Source: Anaerolineae bacterium (GTDB lineage: Bacteria > Chloroflexota > Anaerolineae > Aggregatilineales > Phototrophicaceae). Taken from it: a stretch of DNA of 64,000 bases. The position numbers and the translations under genes were made by a program. The notes beneath the pieces are model-generated. The model had not been told where the DNA came from, searched no databases, and saw only the letters and a program-made list of their open reading frames with translations. Where the stretch lies: contig JALHNT010000032.1 in the NCBI GenBank assembly GCA_022843385.1, positions 21,602 through 85,601 on the forward strand. Direction: 5' to 3'. Positions 26,634-35,029 of the stretch are shown one piece after another (positions within the stretch are counted from its first letter, which is position 1; each line of letters opens with the position of its first letter).

Positions 26634-27890
26634 TCAGCTTTCCTGGCCGTTGCGGATGACACTGCAATCGGCCTTGAAGGGGAAACTGTAGGTCTTGCTG
26701 CCATCGAGCGTCGGCCCCACCGCCAGCAGGCTGCCATCGGCCAATTGCACCAGTTGATTCCCCTGACCGCTGCCCAGGATGGCGCTGCTCGCTGAAGCCT
26801 CCGCTATGGCGTCCTGCTCGATGCTGAACTGCCCCACGCCCTGGCTGTTCGTCGCAATATCAATCACCGTGATCCGTTTATCCGTGCAGTACACCGCAAT
26901 CGGCGCACCCACATCCATCCAGTTGAGGCGGTCATCGCTACGGCTGAAGGTGATGCTGACCTGGACGGGGCCGCTGCTCTGCTGGCTTATCAGGGTGAGC
27001 AGGTTGACCAACTGTTCAAAGGTGTTGAAGGTATAGCTCTGCCCGTCCAGCGTGACGGTTCCGGCGCAGGGATTACAACCGACCAGCGCTTGAATCTGAT
27101 TGTAACCGGCTTCATCGCTGGTGCTGCCGGAGAAAGTCAGGGTATCGGTGCCAGCATCACCCGAAATGGTTCCGCCAACATCCGAGCCAACAATCACCGT
27201 GACCGTATCATTGCCGTCACCGCCGATGATATTCCCGCCGATGCTACCGCTGTTGGTAATGCTATCATTGCCGCCGGCATTGCTGACCGAGTCACCCTCG
27301 ATGTCCCCGGTGACGCTGCCGTTGTTGATGATGGTGTCATCCCCACCATTCGTGCTAACACCATCGCCTGTAACATTGCCAACAACGCTGCCATTGTTGA
27401 TGATGGTGTCATCGCCGCCATTGTCCGTCTGAAAATCGCCATCAATATCAATCCCGACAGTGCCGTTGTTGGTGATGATGTCGTCGCCACCATCACCGCC
27501 GTAACTGTAGTCTCCTGACAGATAGCCATTAATCGTGCCGTTGTTGGTGAGCGTATCGTCGCCGCCATCGCCTGAACTGATGTCGCCGCCCAGCCCAATT
27601 GTCACGGTGCCATTGTTGATGATGACATCATCGCCACCGTCCCCTATGTTCCCCGTGCCATCCGGCAGCAAATCGCCGCCTACAATACCAGACGTGACAC
27701 CATTTTCGATGGTAACGCTGTCATTCCCCAAATCCGCCCCGACATCGCCTTCTGCAGGCGGATTGGTCGTACAATCGATCACATCATTTCCGGGTGTTCC
27801 ATCAGGGCAGACGGCCCGTGCGGGTAACACAGCGGCCGCGCCAACCATCCACAATCCCACTACGATTGCGACAACGCTCTTGCGTAACAT
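26634..27890 (-). CDS. Exported repeat protein with Gly-Gly-Asp-Asp / Asn-Asn-Gly repeats
   Basis: A 418-residue exported protein (signal peptide 1-26, ending LPARA-V). Residues ~40-245 consist of about seven repeats of 25-35 residues, each with a GGDDxIxNNGxV core followed by a G-D pair (for example DTIINNGSVTGDIEGD). The regular spacing suggests a beta-solenoid, and the Asp-rich turns could bind Ca2+, though the spacing differs from RTX nonapeptides. The C-terminal half is unique, with a CNPCAG motif and two more cysteines. Function unknown; probably a surface or matrix protein. No anchor is visible. Confidence 0.65.
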   Translation of the reverse strand: MLRKSVVAIVVGLWMVGAAAVLPARAVCPDGTPGNDVIDCTTNPPAEGDVGADLGNDSVTIENGVTSGIVGGDLLPDGTGNIGDGGDDVIINNGTVTIGLGGDISSGDGGDDTLTNNGTINGYLSGDYSYGGDGGDDIITNNGTVGIDIDGDFQTDNGGDDTIINNGSVVGNVTGDGVSTNGGDDTIINNGSVTGDIEGDSVSNAGGNDSITNSGSIGGNIIGGDGNDTVTVIVGSDVGGTISGDAGTDTLTFSGSTSDEAGYNQIQALVGCNPCAGTVTLDGQSYTFNTFEQLVNLLTLISQQSSGPVQVSITFSRSDDRLNWMDVGAPIAVYCTDKRITVIDIATNSQGVGQFSIEQDAIAEASASSAILGSGQGNQLVQLADGSLLAVGPTLDGSKTYSFPFKADCSVIRNGQES

Positions 27891-28138
27891 GGTTCATCTA
27901 CCTGGTGATTTCTTCGATTGCCGCCATTATAGCTCGGAATTCATATCTTATGTTTAAGACGTGGTTTGATGATAATAATCCATTAGTGGGGCTGCATCCA
28001 CTCTTGTATTCCTGAAGTCCGCCGGGTTCATCTGGATAAATCACATCTGGACTTGTGGCAGATGATGATTCTCACCGGTCACTGACTTTACAGCCTGCCA
28101 CTATCGCATTACACTCGGCAGTGAAGGCGTAGGTGAAT

Positions 28139-28711
28139 ATGCAGCCGCTATTTGACGACATCGAGTGTATGATGCGCATCGCCGCCCGCGACCAGCAGGC
28201 GTTCCGCGCCCTCTATCAGGAATATGGCAAAGCGGTCTACAGCCTGGCCTATCGGGTGCTACAAAATGGGACGCTGGCGGAAGAAGTGACGCAGGATACC
28301 TTCCTTAAGGTCTGGCAGCAGAAAACCCAGTGGGATTCACAGAAGGGCAAGCTGCGTAACTGGCTGCTGACCATCACCCACTTCACCGCCATCGACCGGC
28401 TGCGCCAGGAAAAGCGCCAGCCCAACCTGCACCCGGAGGCCATCGAAGACCTGGAAGAGCTGTCGCTGCTGACCGATGGCACGGAATCGCTGTGGCAGGA
28501 TGGCACGCTGCTGCATCTGCTGGTGCATCAGTTACCCGGCGAGATGTCCACCCTGATTGATCTGGCCTTTTTTCGCGGGATGAGTCATGGCGAGATCGCC
28601 AGCGCCACCCGCATTCCCTTAGGAACGGTCAAGACCCGGCTGAGAAGCGGGATCCAACGTCTGCGTGAGTTGTGGCTGGAAACGCAGGCTCAACAATCTT
28701 CTCACGGATAA
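28139..28711 (+). CDS. RNA polymerase ECF-type sigma factor
   Basis: A 190-residue sigma-70 family ECF factor. Region 2 (about 12-80) includes FRALYQEYGKAVYSLAYR and the DTFLKVWQQ core-binding motif; region 4 (about 130-182) has GMSHGEIASATRIPLGTVK as the -35-recognition helix-turn-helix. It is followed after 42 bases by the anti-sigma gene, the standard ECF operon layout (SigK/RskA-like). A GTG two codons upstream is an alternative start. Confidence 0.93.
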   Translation: MQPLFDDIECMMRIAARDQQAFRALYQEYGKAVYSLAYRVLQNGTLAEEVTQDTFLKVWQQKTQWDSQKGKLRNWLLTITHFTAIDRLRQEKRQPNLHPEAIEDLEELSLLTDGTESLWQDGTLLHLLVHQLPGEMSTLIDLAFFRGMSHGEIASATRIPLGTVKTRLRSGIQRLRELWLETQAQQSSHG

Positions 28712-28753
28712 TCAACGTATAATCTGGCATATGGATTGAGTAGTAACCTGAAG

Positions 28754-29539
28754 ATGAACGGCAAGAACGACACCCACCTGCAAACCGACTGCGACGCGCT
28801 GCTGGCGTTGATCCCGGAGTACGCCTTCGGTCTGACGGCACCGGAGGAAACCCGGCTGGTCGAGTCCGGCCTGAGCGCCTGCCCGGAAGCTGCCGCCCAA
28901 CTGGAAGGCTACCGCCGGCTGCAAAGCGATATGCGCGAGCAGGTGCCGCAGATGAACCCGCCCGCTGGCTTAGAGGCCCGCTTGATGAGCGCCATCGCTG
29001 AGCCGGTGCCGGTCGTGCAACCCGTTCCGATGCCCCGTCGTCGGCTGCGTCCGGTCTGGTTGATCGCGGCAGCGGCTGTGCTGCTGTTGGGCTTGAGCAA
29101 TCTCTACTGGCTGACGCGCGTCAACAGCCTGAGCGAAGAACACCGCCAACTGCTGAACCAGGTCAGCGCCCTCAGCCCGGAGGCCAGCGCCTTCGTCCTC
29201 AGCAGCACCAGCAATCTGCGCTGGGTGCGGCTGCCGCCCAAAGAACCAGAGACGCGTTCGTGGGCGCTGCTGATGTGGAATGCCGAGAACAAGATCGGTC
29301 TGATGTGCGCCTGGAATATGCCTGAACTGGAAGCGGGCAAGACCTATCAGTTGTGGCTGACGCGCGGCGAGGTCAAGGTCAGCGCTGGAACCTTCCAACT
29401 GGATGAAAATGGCAACGGCACGCTGCTTTTCAACCTGACCGAGCCGATTGATGAATTCACCTGGGCGCGCATCACCGCCGAGCCGGAAAGCGGCAGCCCC
29501 CAGCCCGGCGAAAACATCGTCGTGGTCGGTGAGTTGTAG
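28754..29539 (+). CDS. Anti-sigma factor, RskA-like
   Basis: A 261-residue membrane protein. The N-terminal ~80 residues form a zinc-less anti-sigma-like helical region (LLALIPEYAFGLTAPEE), then one membrane segment (VWLIAAAAVLLLGLSNLYWL, about residues 88-107) and an extracytoplasmic domain with the RskA C-terminal motif (GKTYQLWLTRGEVKVSAGTF). It should hold the upstream sigma factor at the membrane until a signal leads to its proteolysis. The start is uncertain (TTG at 28736 or ATG at 28754); TATAAT at 28719-28724 may give it an extra promoter. Confidence 0.85.
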   Translation: MNGKNDTHLQTDCDALLALIPEYAFGLTAPEETRLVESGLSACPEAAAQLEGYRRLQSDMREQVPQMNPPAGLEARLMSAIAEPVPVVQPVPMPRRRLRPVWLIAAAAVLLLGLSNLYWLTRVNSLSEEHRQLLNQVSALSPEASAFVLSSTSNLRWVRLPPKEPETRSWALLMWNAENKIGLMCAWNMPELEAGKTYQLWLTRGEVKVSAGTFQLDENGNGTLLFNLTEPIDEFTWARITAEPESGSPQPGENIVVVGEL

Positions 29540-29785
29540 GCAGCTTAACTGACGGGCGTGGCAATAACTGATCAGCCAGCTTCTCAACACAGATGTGATC
29601 TGCGATGCTTGTATTCCCCTATAAACGGTAACACTCTTGGTTCGCTGTGAACTCACATCGTGTTCCATGCCGTGTGTGATGGTATTGTCCTGGGTCACGA
29701 GGTTGACGTTCGACTATTTTCAAGCGCGGTGTGGTGTCATACAATGCCGCTACAGTCTAAGCCTGAATGATAGAAAGTTGATGCT

Positions 29786-30868
29786 ATGACCCAACCAACG
29801 ATTGTGGTGCTGAAGGGTGACCAGACCGGCCAGGAATTGCTGGATGAAGCGCTGCGGGTGATTGATCCGGCCGTGACCCGTGTGAATGCCACTTTTGAGA
29901 CATTTGATCTCTCATTGGAGAATCGGCGCAAGACCCGCAACGAAGTCGTGCGTGAAGCGGCGGAACGGATCAAGCAAACCGGGTTAGGGATCAAGGCCGC
30001 CACGATAACCCCGCCGGAAAAGGGCGATGTCGGCAGCCCGAATGCCCTGCTGCGCGAGTGGATTGATGGTCAGGTGATTTTGCGCACGGGACGGCGCATC
30101 CCCGGCGTGCGCCCCTTTGGCGGTGTCCATGCGCCGATTGCCGTCATCCGTATGGCGGTGGATGGCGAATATAGCGAAAAAGCCTGGCGTGAGGGCGAAG
30201 GGCTGGACGAAGTTGCCTATAGCACACGCCGCTTGTCACGCCGCAACTGCCGCGCCGTGGCCGAATTCACCTTCCGTTACGCCCAGCGCAACAACGCCAA
30301 AGTGTTTGGCGGTCCCAAATACACTGTCAGCCCGGTCTATGAAGGGATGTTCAAGGAAGAGCTGGATGCGGCGGCCCAGCGCTATCCGGGTGTGGCTTAT
30401 GATCCACAGTTGATTGATGCCACTTATGCTCTGCTCCTTGAGACGGAAGGGGAAGCTCTGGTCATCCCGGCGCTCAACCGCGATGGCGATAACCTGAGCG
30501 ATCTGGTCATCAAGATGTTTGGCACGATTGCTGGTGCTGAGTCGGTAATTTTTAGCTTCGATGATACCTTCGATGTCAAGGTCGCGCTCACCGAAGCGCC
30601 GCATGGTACTGCACCTAGCCTTCAGGGAAAGAATATCGCCAATCCGATGGCGATGATCCTGGCTGGGGCGGCACTGATGAAATATGTGAAGCACAATGAT
30701 GCTGCCAGCCGTGCCAGCCGTGCCATTTATGAGTCGGTGCTGGAAGCGGTACAAAGCGGTGTGAAAACCAATGATTTAGGCGGTTCAGCCAGTACCACGG
30801 ACTTCACTGACGAGGTGATCCAGCGCGTCAAGAGCAAGCTGGAAGTGTGGGATGCTCTGGGAGGATAA
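29786..30868 (+). CDS. Isocitrate/isopropylmalate dehydrogenase family protein
   Basis: A 360-residue decarboxylating beta-hydroxyacid dehydrogenase. The segment TEAPHGTAPSLQGKNIANPM is the cofactor-binding signature, and PKYTVSPVYEGMFKEEL carries the catalytic lysine. The substrate region reads KAATITPPEKGDVGSPNALL, matching NAD-type isocitrate dehydrogenases better than LeuB. It may serve the citric acid cycle or an odd dehydrogenase branch; alone in its neighbourhood. No signal sequence. A hairpin follows the stop. Confidence 0.85.
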   Translation: MTQPTIVVLKGDQTGQELLDEALRVIDPAVTRVNATFETFDLSLENRRKTRNEVVREAAERIKQTGLGIKAATITPPEKGDVGSPNALLREWIDGQVILRTGRRIPGVRPFGGVHAPIAVIRMAVDGEYSEKAWREGEGLDEVAYSTRRLSRRNCRAVAEFTFRYAQRNNAKVFGGPKYTVSPVYEGMFKEELDAAAQRYPGVAYDPQLIDATYALLLETEGEALVIPALNRDGDNLSDLVIKMFGTIAGAESVIFSFDDTFDVKVALTEAPHGTAPSLQGKNIANPMAMILAGAALMKYVKHNDAASRASRAIYESVLEAVQSGVKTNDLGGSASTTDFTDEVIQRVKSKLEVWDALGG

Positions 30869-30897
30869 AAGAAACAGGGTGCTGTTGAAGCACCCTG
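30862..30897 (-). terminator. Terminator hairpin between the dehydrogenase and the small peptide genes
   Basis: A perfect 9-bp stem CAGGGTGCT/AGCACCCTG (30875-30897) with a five-base loop. On the minus strand it is followed by TTTCTTTTAT, giving a good terminator 15 bases after the stop of the peptide gene; on the plus strand no T tract follows. Confidence 0.75.
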
Positions 30898-30911
30898 ATC
30901 CATACCTGATA

Positions 30912-31067
30912 TTACTCTAACGGTTCAGGCGGCGGATTGCTGGATGTGGTGTAGCATTCCGGCGTTGAACAGCGGCTGGGCAGTCCAGCAGCAGCGGGCA
31001 GGGCGGTCATCACCAGCATAACGCCCAGGACGACCAACAGGAGCACTCGTAACAGCTTTGCATTCAT
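30912..31067 (-). CDS. Small exported cysteine-containing peptide (second of a tandem pair)
   Basis: A 51-residue precursor beginning MNAKLLRVLLLVVLG. It has a basic N terminus, a hydrophobic core and a likely signal-peptidase site after ALPAAA-G. The predicted mature part is only about 24 residues, starting GLPSRCSTPECYTTSS and ending PPPEPLE, with two cysteines four residues apart. GAGGAACGAATC before the ATG is a good ribosome binding site. It is clearly homologous to the product encoded 23 bases upstream (GLPSRC-TP-CYT shared). The frame is open much further upstream, but that part is only the shadow of the sister gene. Confidence 0.75.
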   Translation of the reverse strand: MNAKLLRVLLLVVLGVMLVMTALPAAAGLPSRCSTPECYTTSSNPPPEPLE

Positions 31068-31090
31068 GATTCGTTCCTCAATTGACGGTT

Positions 31091-31237
31091 CTAATAACCC
31101 GTGACAGCGCGTCCATCGGTATAGCAATTGGGAGTCGGGCAGCGGCTGGGCAGACCCGCAGCAGCGGGTGCGATGGTTGCAAGAAGGACGACCGCCAGCA
31201 GAACTGACAATATGATGCGTTTTGACGATGAGCGCAT
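31091..31237 (-). CDS. Small exported cysteine-containing peptide (first of a tandem pair)
   Basis: A 48-residue precursor starting MRSSSKRIILSVLLAVV. The signal peptide ends in APAAA-G and the mature part would be about 21 residues, GLPSRCPTPNCYTDG followed by RAVTGY. AGAGGAATGCACC precedes the ATG. Signal peptide, cleavage site and the GLPSRCxTPxCYT core match the next gene, so the two are tandem duplicates. They lie 101 bases downstream of a TPR histidine kinase on the same strand, and a minus-strand terminator closes the pair. A role as a secreted signal or bacteriocin-like peptide is only a guess. Confidence 0.75.
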   Translation of the reverse strand: MRSSSKRIILSVLLAVVLLATIAPAAAGLPSRCPTPNCYTDGRAVTGY

Positions 31238-31275
31238 GGTGCATTCCTCTGAATGACTTTTCGATAATTAAGTTC

Positions 31276-31281
31276 AATATA
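31276..31281 (-). promoter_or_regulatory. Possible -10 element for the small peptide genes
   Basis: On the minus strand TATATT lies 38 bases upstream of the first peptide start, within an AT-rich 100-base gap after the kinase gene. No clear -35 box, so the assignment is weak. Confidence 0.3.
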
Positions 31282-31338
31282 GCACAGAATTGAGATGCGG
31301 GTGTGAATTTATTGTAAATTTTTCTAAATGAGGCTATG

Positions 31339-33132
31339 TCAGGGCTTCTTGAGGCTGAAGCTGAAGGTTGCGCCCGCGCCAGGCTCACTATTGATACTTA
31401 CTGTTCCACCCAACTTTTCCACAATGGTCTTGACAATAGATAGCCCGATGCCGTTGCCTTCGATCTTGTGTTGCCCCAGCCGTTCGAACCTGTTGAAGAG
31501 CAGCGCCTGCTGCTCCGCGGTCAATCCGCTGCCGTTGTCGCGCACCCAAAAGCGGATCAGATCGCCATCTGCCTCAGCTCCCACGGTGACAAGTGGGGGT
31601 GTGCCACCATATTTGAGCGCATTGCTCAGGTAATTGACCCAGGCTTCTTCCAGCCATGAGGCATGCCCCAGGGCAGGTGGCAGCATGCTGCTGACAGTAA
31701 TGCGCGCAGCACATTTCTCGACTAGCGGTTGCACCCGCAGCAGCGCTGCATCGACCAGTGCCTGCATGTCAACCACCTGCGGTAGAATCTCTTCTTTGCG
31801 CGCCTTTGCCAGACTGAGCAGCGCGGCCACAATGTCGCTCATCTTCTCCGACGTCGTCATGATGGTGTTTATGTAGCTCATATTTTCATCATCCAACTGC
31901 TCTGCCAGATTGATTTGCAGCAGGCTGGCAAAACCGTAGATATGGCCGATGGGGTTACGCAGGTCGTGAGCTACCTGATCAGCATAGGCATCGAGATCTG
32001 CGATCATACGCTCGTTGAAGTCGATCTGCTTCTTGAGGCTCTGGCTGCGCAGAAGCTGAGTATCGGCTTCGAAGCGGGCGCGTTCCACCTCGTAGAGCGC
32101 CTGAAGGGTTTTCTGACGGCTGTCAGCCTGTTCATTGAAGACGGCTTCCTTAACCTGATAGGATAACTCGAGGTGAAAAAAAGCCCTCTCAAAATCGCCG
32201 ATCTGTTTGAAATAACGGGACACCAGTTCATGCGTCTCAGCGATGTCAGGTTTGGCTTCCAGCGCCTGAAAGATCTCCAGAGCGTGGTTAAGATAAGGCA
32301 GGGCCTCATCCAGCCGTTTCTGTTCGATCAGAATACGGGCATAATGTTTTTCGATACCCCCTTCATAGAGGCGTCCATCTGTGCTGCGGATCAGCTCCAA
32401 TGCTTCGTGAAAGCATCGATGCGCTTCGTCCGGCTGTGCCAGATAATGATAGGCTGTACCGATTTGGCGAAGTGCCTCGGCTTCCCCGGTGGCGTATTTC
32501 AGCGTTCTGAAGATTTCCCGGCTGTGCTCCGCTGTTTCAATGCCCTGGCGGTACTCCCTCAGGTGGTTATAGGTCTCGGACAAATTGAGATAACCAATGC
32601 CCACTACCAGGTTGGCGCCACGGCGCGATTGGTAGAGATTGACGGCTTGTGAGAAGTGCTGCAGCGCCATGGGGTAATCCCCCAGGGCGTTGAACAGATT
32701 GCCAATGTTGCTCAACATCGATCCAATTTGCAGATCGCTGCCGATGGGTTGGATGATGTTAAGGGCTTTACGGAAACAATCGAGGGCATCAGCACGGTTG
32801 CCGACGACCTGATGAATATTGCCCAGCGTGTTGAGGGCGTCATGTTCGTTGGATAGGCGCTGCAATTCGCGCGCCAGTTTCAATGCTTGCGATGCCTCGC
32901 GCACTGCTGGAGCATAGTCCGCCAGCACAAAATAGGTCCAGGCCAGGTTCAGCCGACTTTCCAGGATACCAGCAGCATACTGATGCTCTAATGCCTGCTC
33001 CAGAGCCTGCTGCGCCAGCATAAGCGCTTCTTTAGGGGCGCGCTCACTTTTCCAGGCAGCCTGATTGTTCAACTCGTTAATCGCAGTTTCTTCAGGTCGT
33101 TTCACTTCAGCAGACACTTGCACTGCAGTCAT
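31339..33132 (-). CDS. Soluble TPR-domain sensor histidine kinase
   Basis: A 597-residue kinase without membrane segments. Residues ~20-330 are about seven to eight TPR repeats (for example NTLGNIHQVVGNRADALDCF). A coiled-coil linker (~330-375) leads to HisKA (HDLRNPIGHIYG, phospho-acceptor His389) and HATPase_c (NYLSNALKYGG N-box, DNGSGL, FNRFERLG, GNGIGLSIVK). TPR domains bind proteins or short peptides, so the input may be a peptide or protein ligand inside the cell. No response regulator adjoins it; the genes downstream are the two tiny exported peptides. Confidence 0.92.
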   Translation of the reverse strand: MTAVQVSAEVKRPEETAINELNNQAAWKSERAPKEALMLAQQALEQALEHQYAAGILESRLNLAWTYFVLADYAPAVREASQALKLARELQRLSNEHDALNTLGNIHQVVGNRADALDCFRKALNIIQPIGSDLQIGSMLSNIGNLFNALGDYPMALQHFSQAVNLYQSRRGANLVVGIGYLNLSETYNHLREYRQGIETAEHSREIFRTLKYATGEAEALRQIGTAYHYLAQPDEAHRCFHEALELIRSTDGRLYEGGIEKHYARILIEQKRLDEALPYLNHALEIFQALEAKPDIAETHELVSRYFKQIGDFERAFFHLELSYQVKEAVFNEQADSRQKTLQALYEVERARFEADTQLLRSQSLKKQIDFNERMIADLDAYADQVAHDLRNPIGHIYGFASLLQINLAEQLDDENMSYINTIMTTSEKMSDIVAALLSLAKARKEEILPQVVDMQALVDAALLRVQPLVEKCAARITVSSMLPPALGHASWLEEAWVNYLSNALKYGGTPPLVTVGAEADGDLIRFWVRDNGSGLTAEQQALLFNRFERLGQHKIEGNGIGLSIVKTIVEKLGGTVSINSEPGAGATFSFSLKKP

Positions 33133-33236
33133 TCCATCACATCACGTTATTTCCTGTGATGTTAATCGTAACACGAATGCTGCCTGTATGAGAGTTAAAG
33201 GTTGTAGCGATCCGGCTGCACCCTACGCCTCCGCTA

Positions 33237-34817
33237 TCAGTTAACAAATGACCATGAACTGCGCCCCAGATTGACGAACACGGTTCGACCATCGGGCAAG
33301 GTTATGTGGGTATAGGGGAAGTAGCCGGGTTGATTGAAGTTCATGACCGTCGCCGTATAACCTTGTTCCGGCGCGGTTCCCCAGCCCATCCGATCCCGCA
33401 CCTGGCTCCACACCTTGCCAAACGCATTGACCGGCACAACCAGACCCGGCCCCGCATCACCCGGGGGCGCAACAACCGGAACTTCCCAGACCGAATAAGT
33501 CGGCTCGCTGTAGGGCCAAACACTGCCACTGCTGTTCAGGCTTTCAAAGACCAGAACATCGCCGGTGTCCTGCCGCCAGATCATAAACCCGTTCTGGAAA
33601 GGCTGGTAGGCGGCCCCGGTGGTGCTGGTGCTGACAGGTGTAGCAGCGGTAGCAACCAGGGTCGGCGTGAGCGTGGCTGTGACGACAGGGGGTGGTGCGG
33701 TGGGGCTGGGTGCGAAGCTGCTGCTGATGCTCCAGCCAGTGGCCGACCAGCGGGCATAGCGTCCATCCGGTAGATTGAACTGGATCAGCGCCCCATTTTG
33801 CACAACAGGCGTCATCAGATAGCCTTGCTCAGTGGTGATCGCCCAGCCAATCGCAGCGCGGGCATAATTTGTCCAGACGCGCCCGAAGCCGTTCTGTGGC
33901 ACAAAGCGTCCGGCAGGTACAATGACCCGGTTATCAAGCGGCAGTTGGGCGTACTGGCTGGAGGAATAGATGGTGAGTGCGCCAGTGTTGTCTGTGCCAA
34001 TGTAAGTATAGATTTCGCCGGTATCCGCCCGCCAGATCATGAAGCCGTTCTCAAAACCCTGAAACGTCGTGCCGATGCGGGGGCTGCTGCTCTCGGTAGG
34101 CAGCCCTGTTGGCAGCGTTTCATTGGTAAAGCTCCAGCGTCCATCGCGTTCAATGCGGAGGGTGCGCGTGCCTTCTCTCAAGGCGACCGTCGCCAGGAAG
34201 TAATTGCCGAAGGAAGGCGATTGCAGGAACATCTGGAAGGTTTGTTCACCGGGCAATATGGAGCAGCCCAGCGCCGCCCGCACCCCTGGCATGTTGTACC
34301 ACACCTGAGCAAAACCCAGGACGACCGGGTAACAACCGGGCAGCGGCGTGGCAAGATCGCGCGGAACCGGCAGTTGACCGTACGTGAGGGACGAATACTC
34401 GGTGATACGCCCGCTGTTGCGATCCACCACCCAGATGCCGCTGTTGTCGCCGCGATAGATCATGAACCCGTTCTGGAATTCACGAATGTTCGATTGCACG
34501 TAGTAGCTGCCGAATCCGCTAGAGGGGAATTGAACGCTGCTCACTTGGGTTGGCTGTGGACTGTTGACCGGTGGAACCCGCAGCGATTGCCCTGCGAAAA
34601 TGCGGGTGCTGGTCAGGCAGTTGGCCTGCATCAGTTGATTGAGGGTGATGCTGTAACGGCGGGCGATCTGGCTCAGGCTGTCGCCCCATCGCACGGTATA
34701 GCTTGCCCAATCGGCACGGATGCTGCACTGCGCGGCGGCTGGCGACTGACTGATGGCTGTCCAGAGACCAACGACCAGGAGCAGACTGAATATCATCAAC
34801 CATCTACTGAGTCGCAT
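33237..34817 (-). CDS. Exported LysM protein with threefold repeat domain
   Basis: A 526-residue exported protein (signal peptide 1-29, ending PAAAQ). Residues 41-86 form a LysM domain (YTVRWGDSLSQIARRYSITL), which binds peptidoglycan or chitin. It is followed by three related modules of about 115-120 residues, each starting with FQNGFMIYR/WRxDxG and ending in xxxVWxxxxxxxGWxxxxEQGY. The modules could form a propeller-like surface domain. A Thr/Pro-rich linker (about 370-395) separates modules 2 and 3. Presumed cell-wall-associated. Confidence 0.8.
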   Translation of the reverse strand: MRLSRWLMIFSLLLVVGLWTAISQSPAAAQCSIRADWASYTVRWGDSLSQIARRYSITLNQLMQANCLTSTRIFAGQSLRVPPVNSPQPTQVSSVQFPSSGFGSYYVQSNIREFQNGFMIYRGDNSGIWVVDRNSGRITEYSSLTYGQLPVPRDLATPLPGCYPVVLGFAQVWYNMPGVRAALGCSILPGEQTFQMFLQSPSFGNYFLATVALREGTRTLRIERDGRWSFTNETLPTGLPTESSSPRIGTTFQGFENGFMIWRADTGEIYTYIGTDNTGALTIYSSSQYAQLPLDNRVIVPAGRFVPQNGFGRVWTNYARAAIGWAITTEQGYLMTPVVQNGALIQFNLPDGRYARWSATGWSISSSFAPSPTAPPPVVTATLTPTLVATAATPVSTSTTGAAYQPFQNGFMIWRQDTGDVLVFESLNSSGSVWPYSEPTYSVWEVPVVAPPGDAGPGLVVPVNAFGKVWSQVRDRMGWGTAPEQGYTATVMNFNQPGYFPYTHITLPDGRTVFVNLGRSSWSFVN

Positions 34818-34981
34818 GATGAAGTCCTTTGGGGAGAAGTAGACCTATTCACGTTGTAGCGTGGATCAGCCACTGCTGCTGGTTGCACATCCACTGATTG
34901 ACCACCGCTTCGGTATCAATACTGTTTGAAACGCTCTGGCGTTCAGTTGACTGGCTGATGGGGTTTTGATGATCAGCGATG

Positions 34982-35012
34982 AAAAAAATATGCCCCTTGC
35001 GGGAAGGGGCAT
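34982..35012 (-). terminator. Rho-independent terminator of the R3H ATPase gene
   Basis: A perfect 9-bp stem ATGCCCCTT/AAGGGGCAT (34990-34998 and 35004-35012), followed on the minus strand by a U-rich run (complement of 34982-34989). It begins 18 bases after the stop codon. Confidence 0.88.
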
Positions 35013-35029
35013 CGTGAGGCTGAAACAGG

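Noticed and set aside
27090..27620. Repetitive DNA in the exported repeat protein considered as a CRISPR or minisatellite
   Set aside because: Repeats are in frame and encode GGDDxIxNNGxV units; unit lengths vary and no spacer-repeat pattern is present.
31068..31388. 158-codon minus-strand frame that would extend the second small peptide upstream
   Set aside because: Its N-terminal part is another-frame reading of the sister peptide gene and of the kinase 3' end; the ATG at 31067 has its own ribosome binding site and signal peptide.
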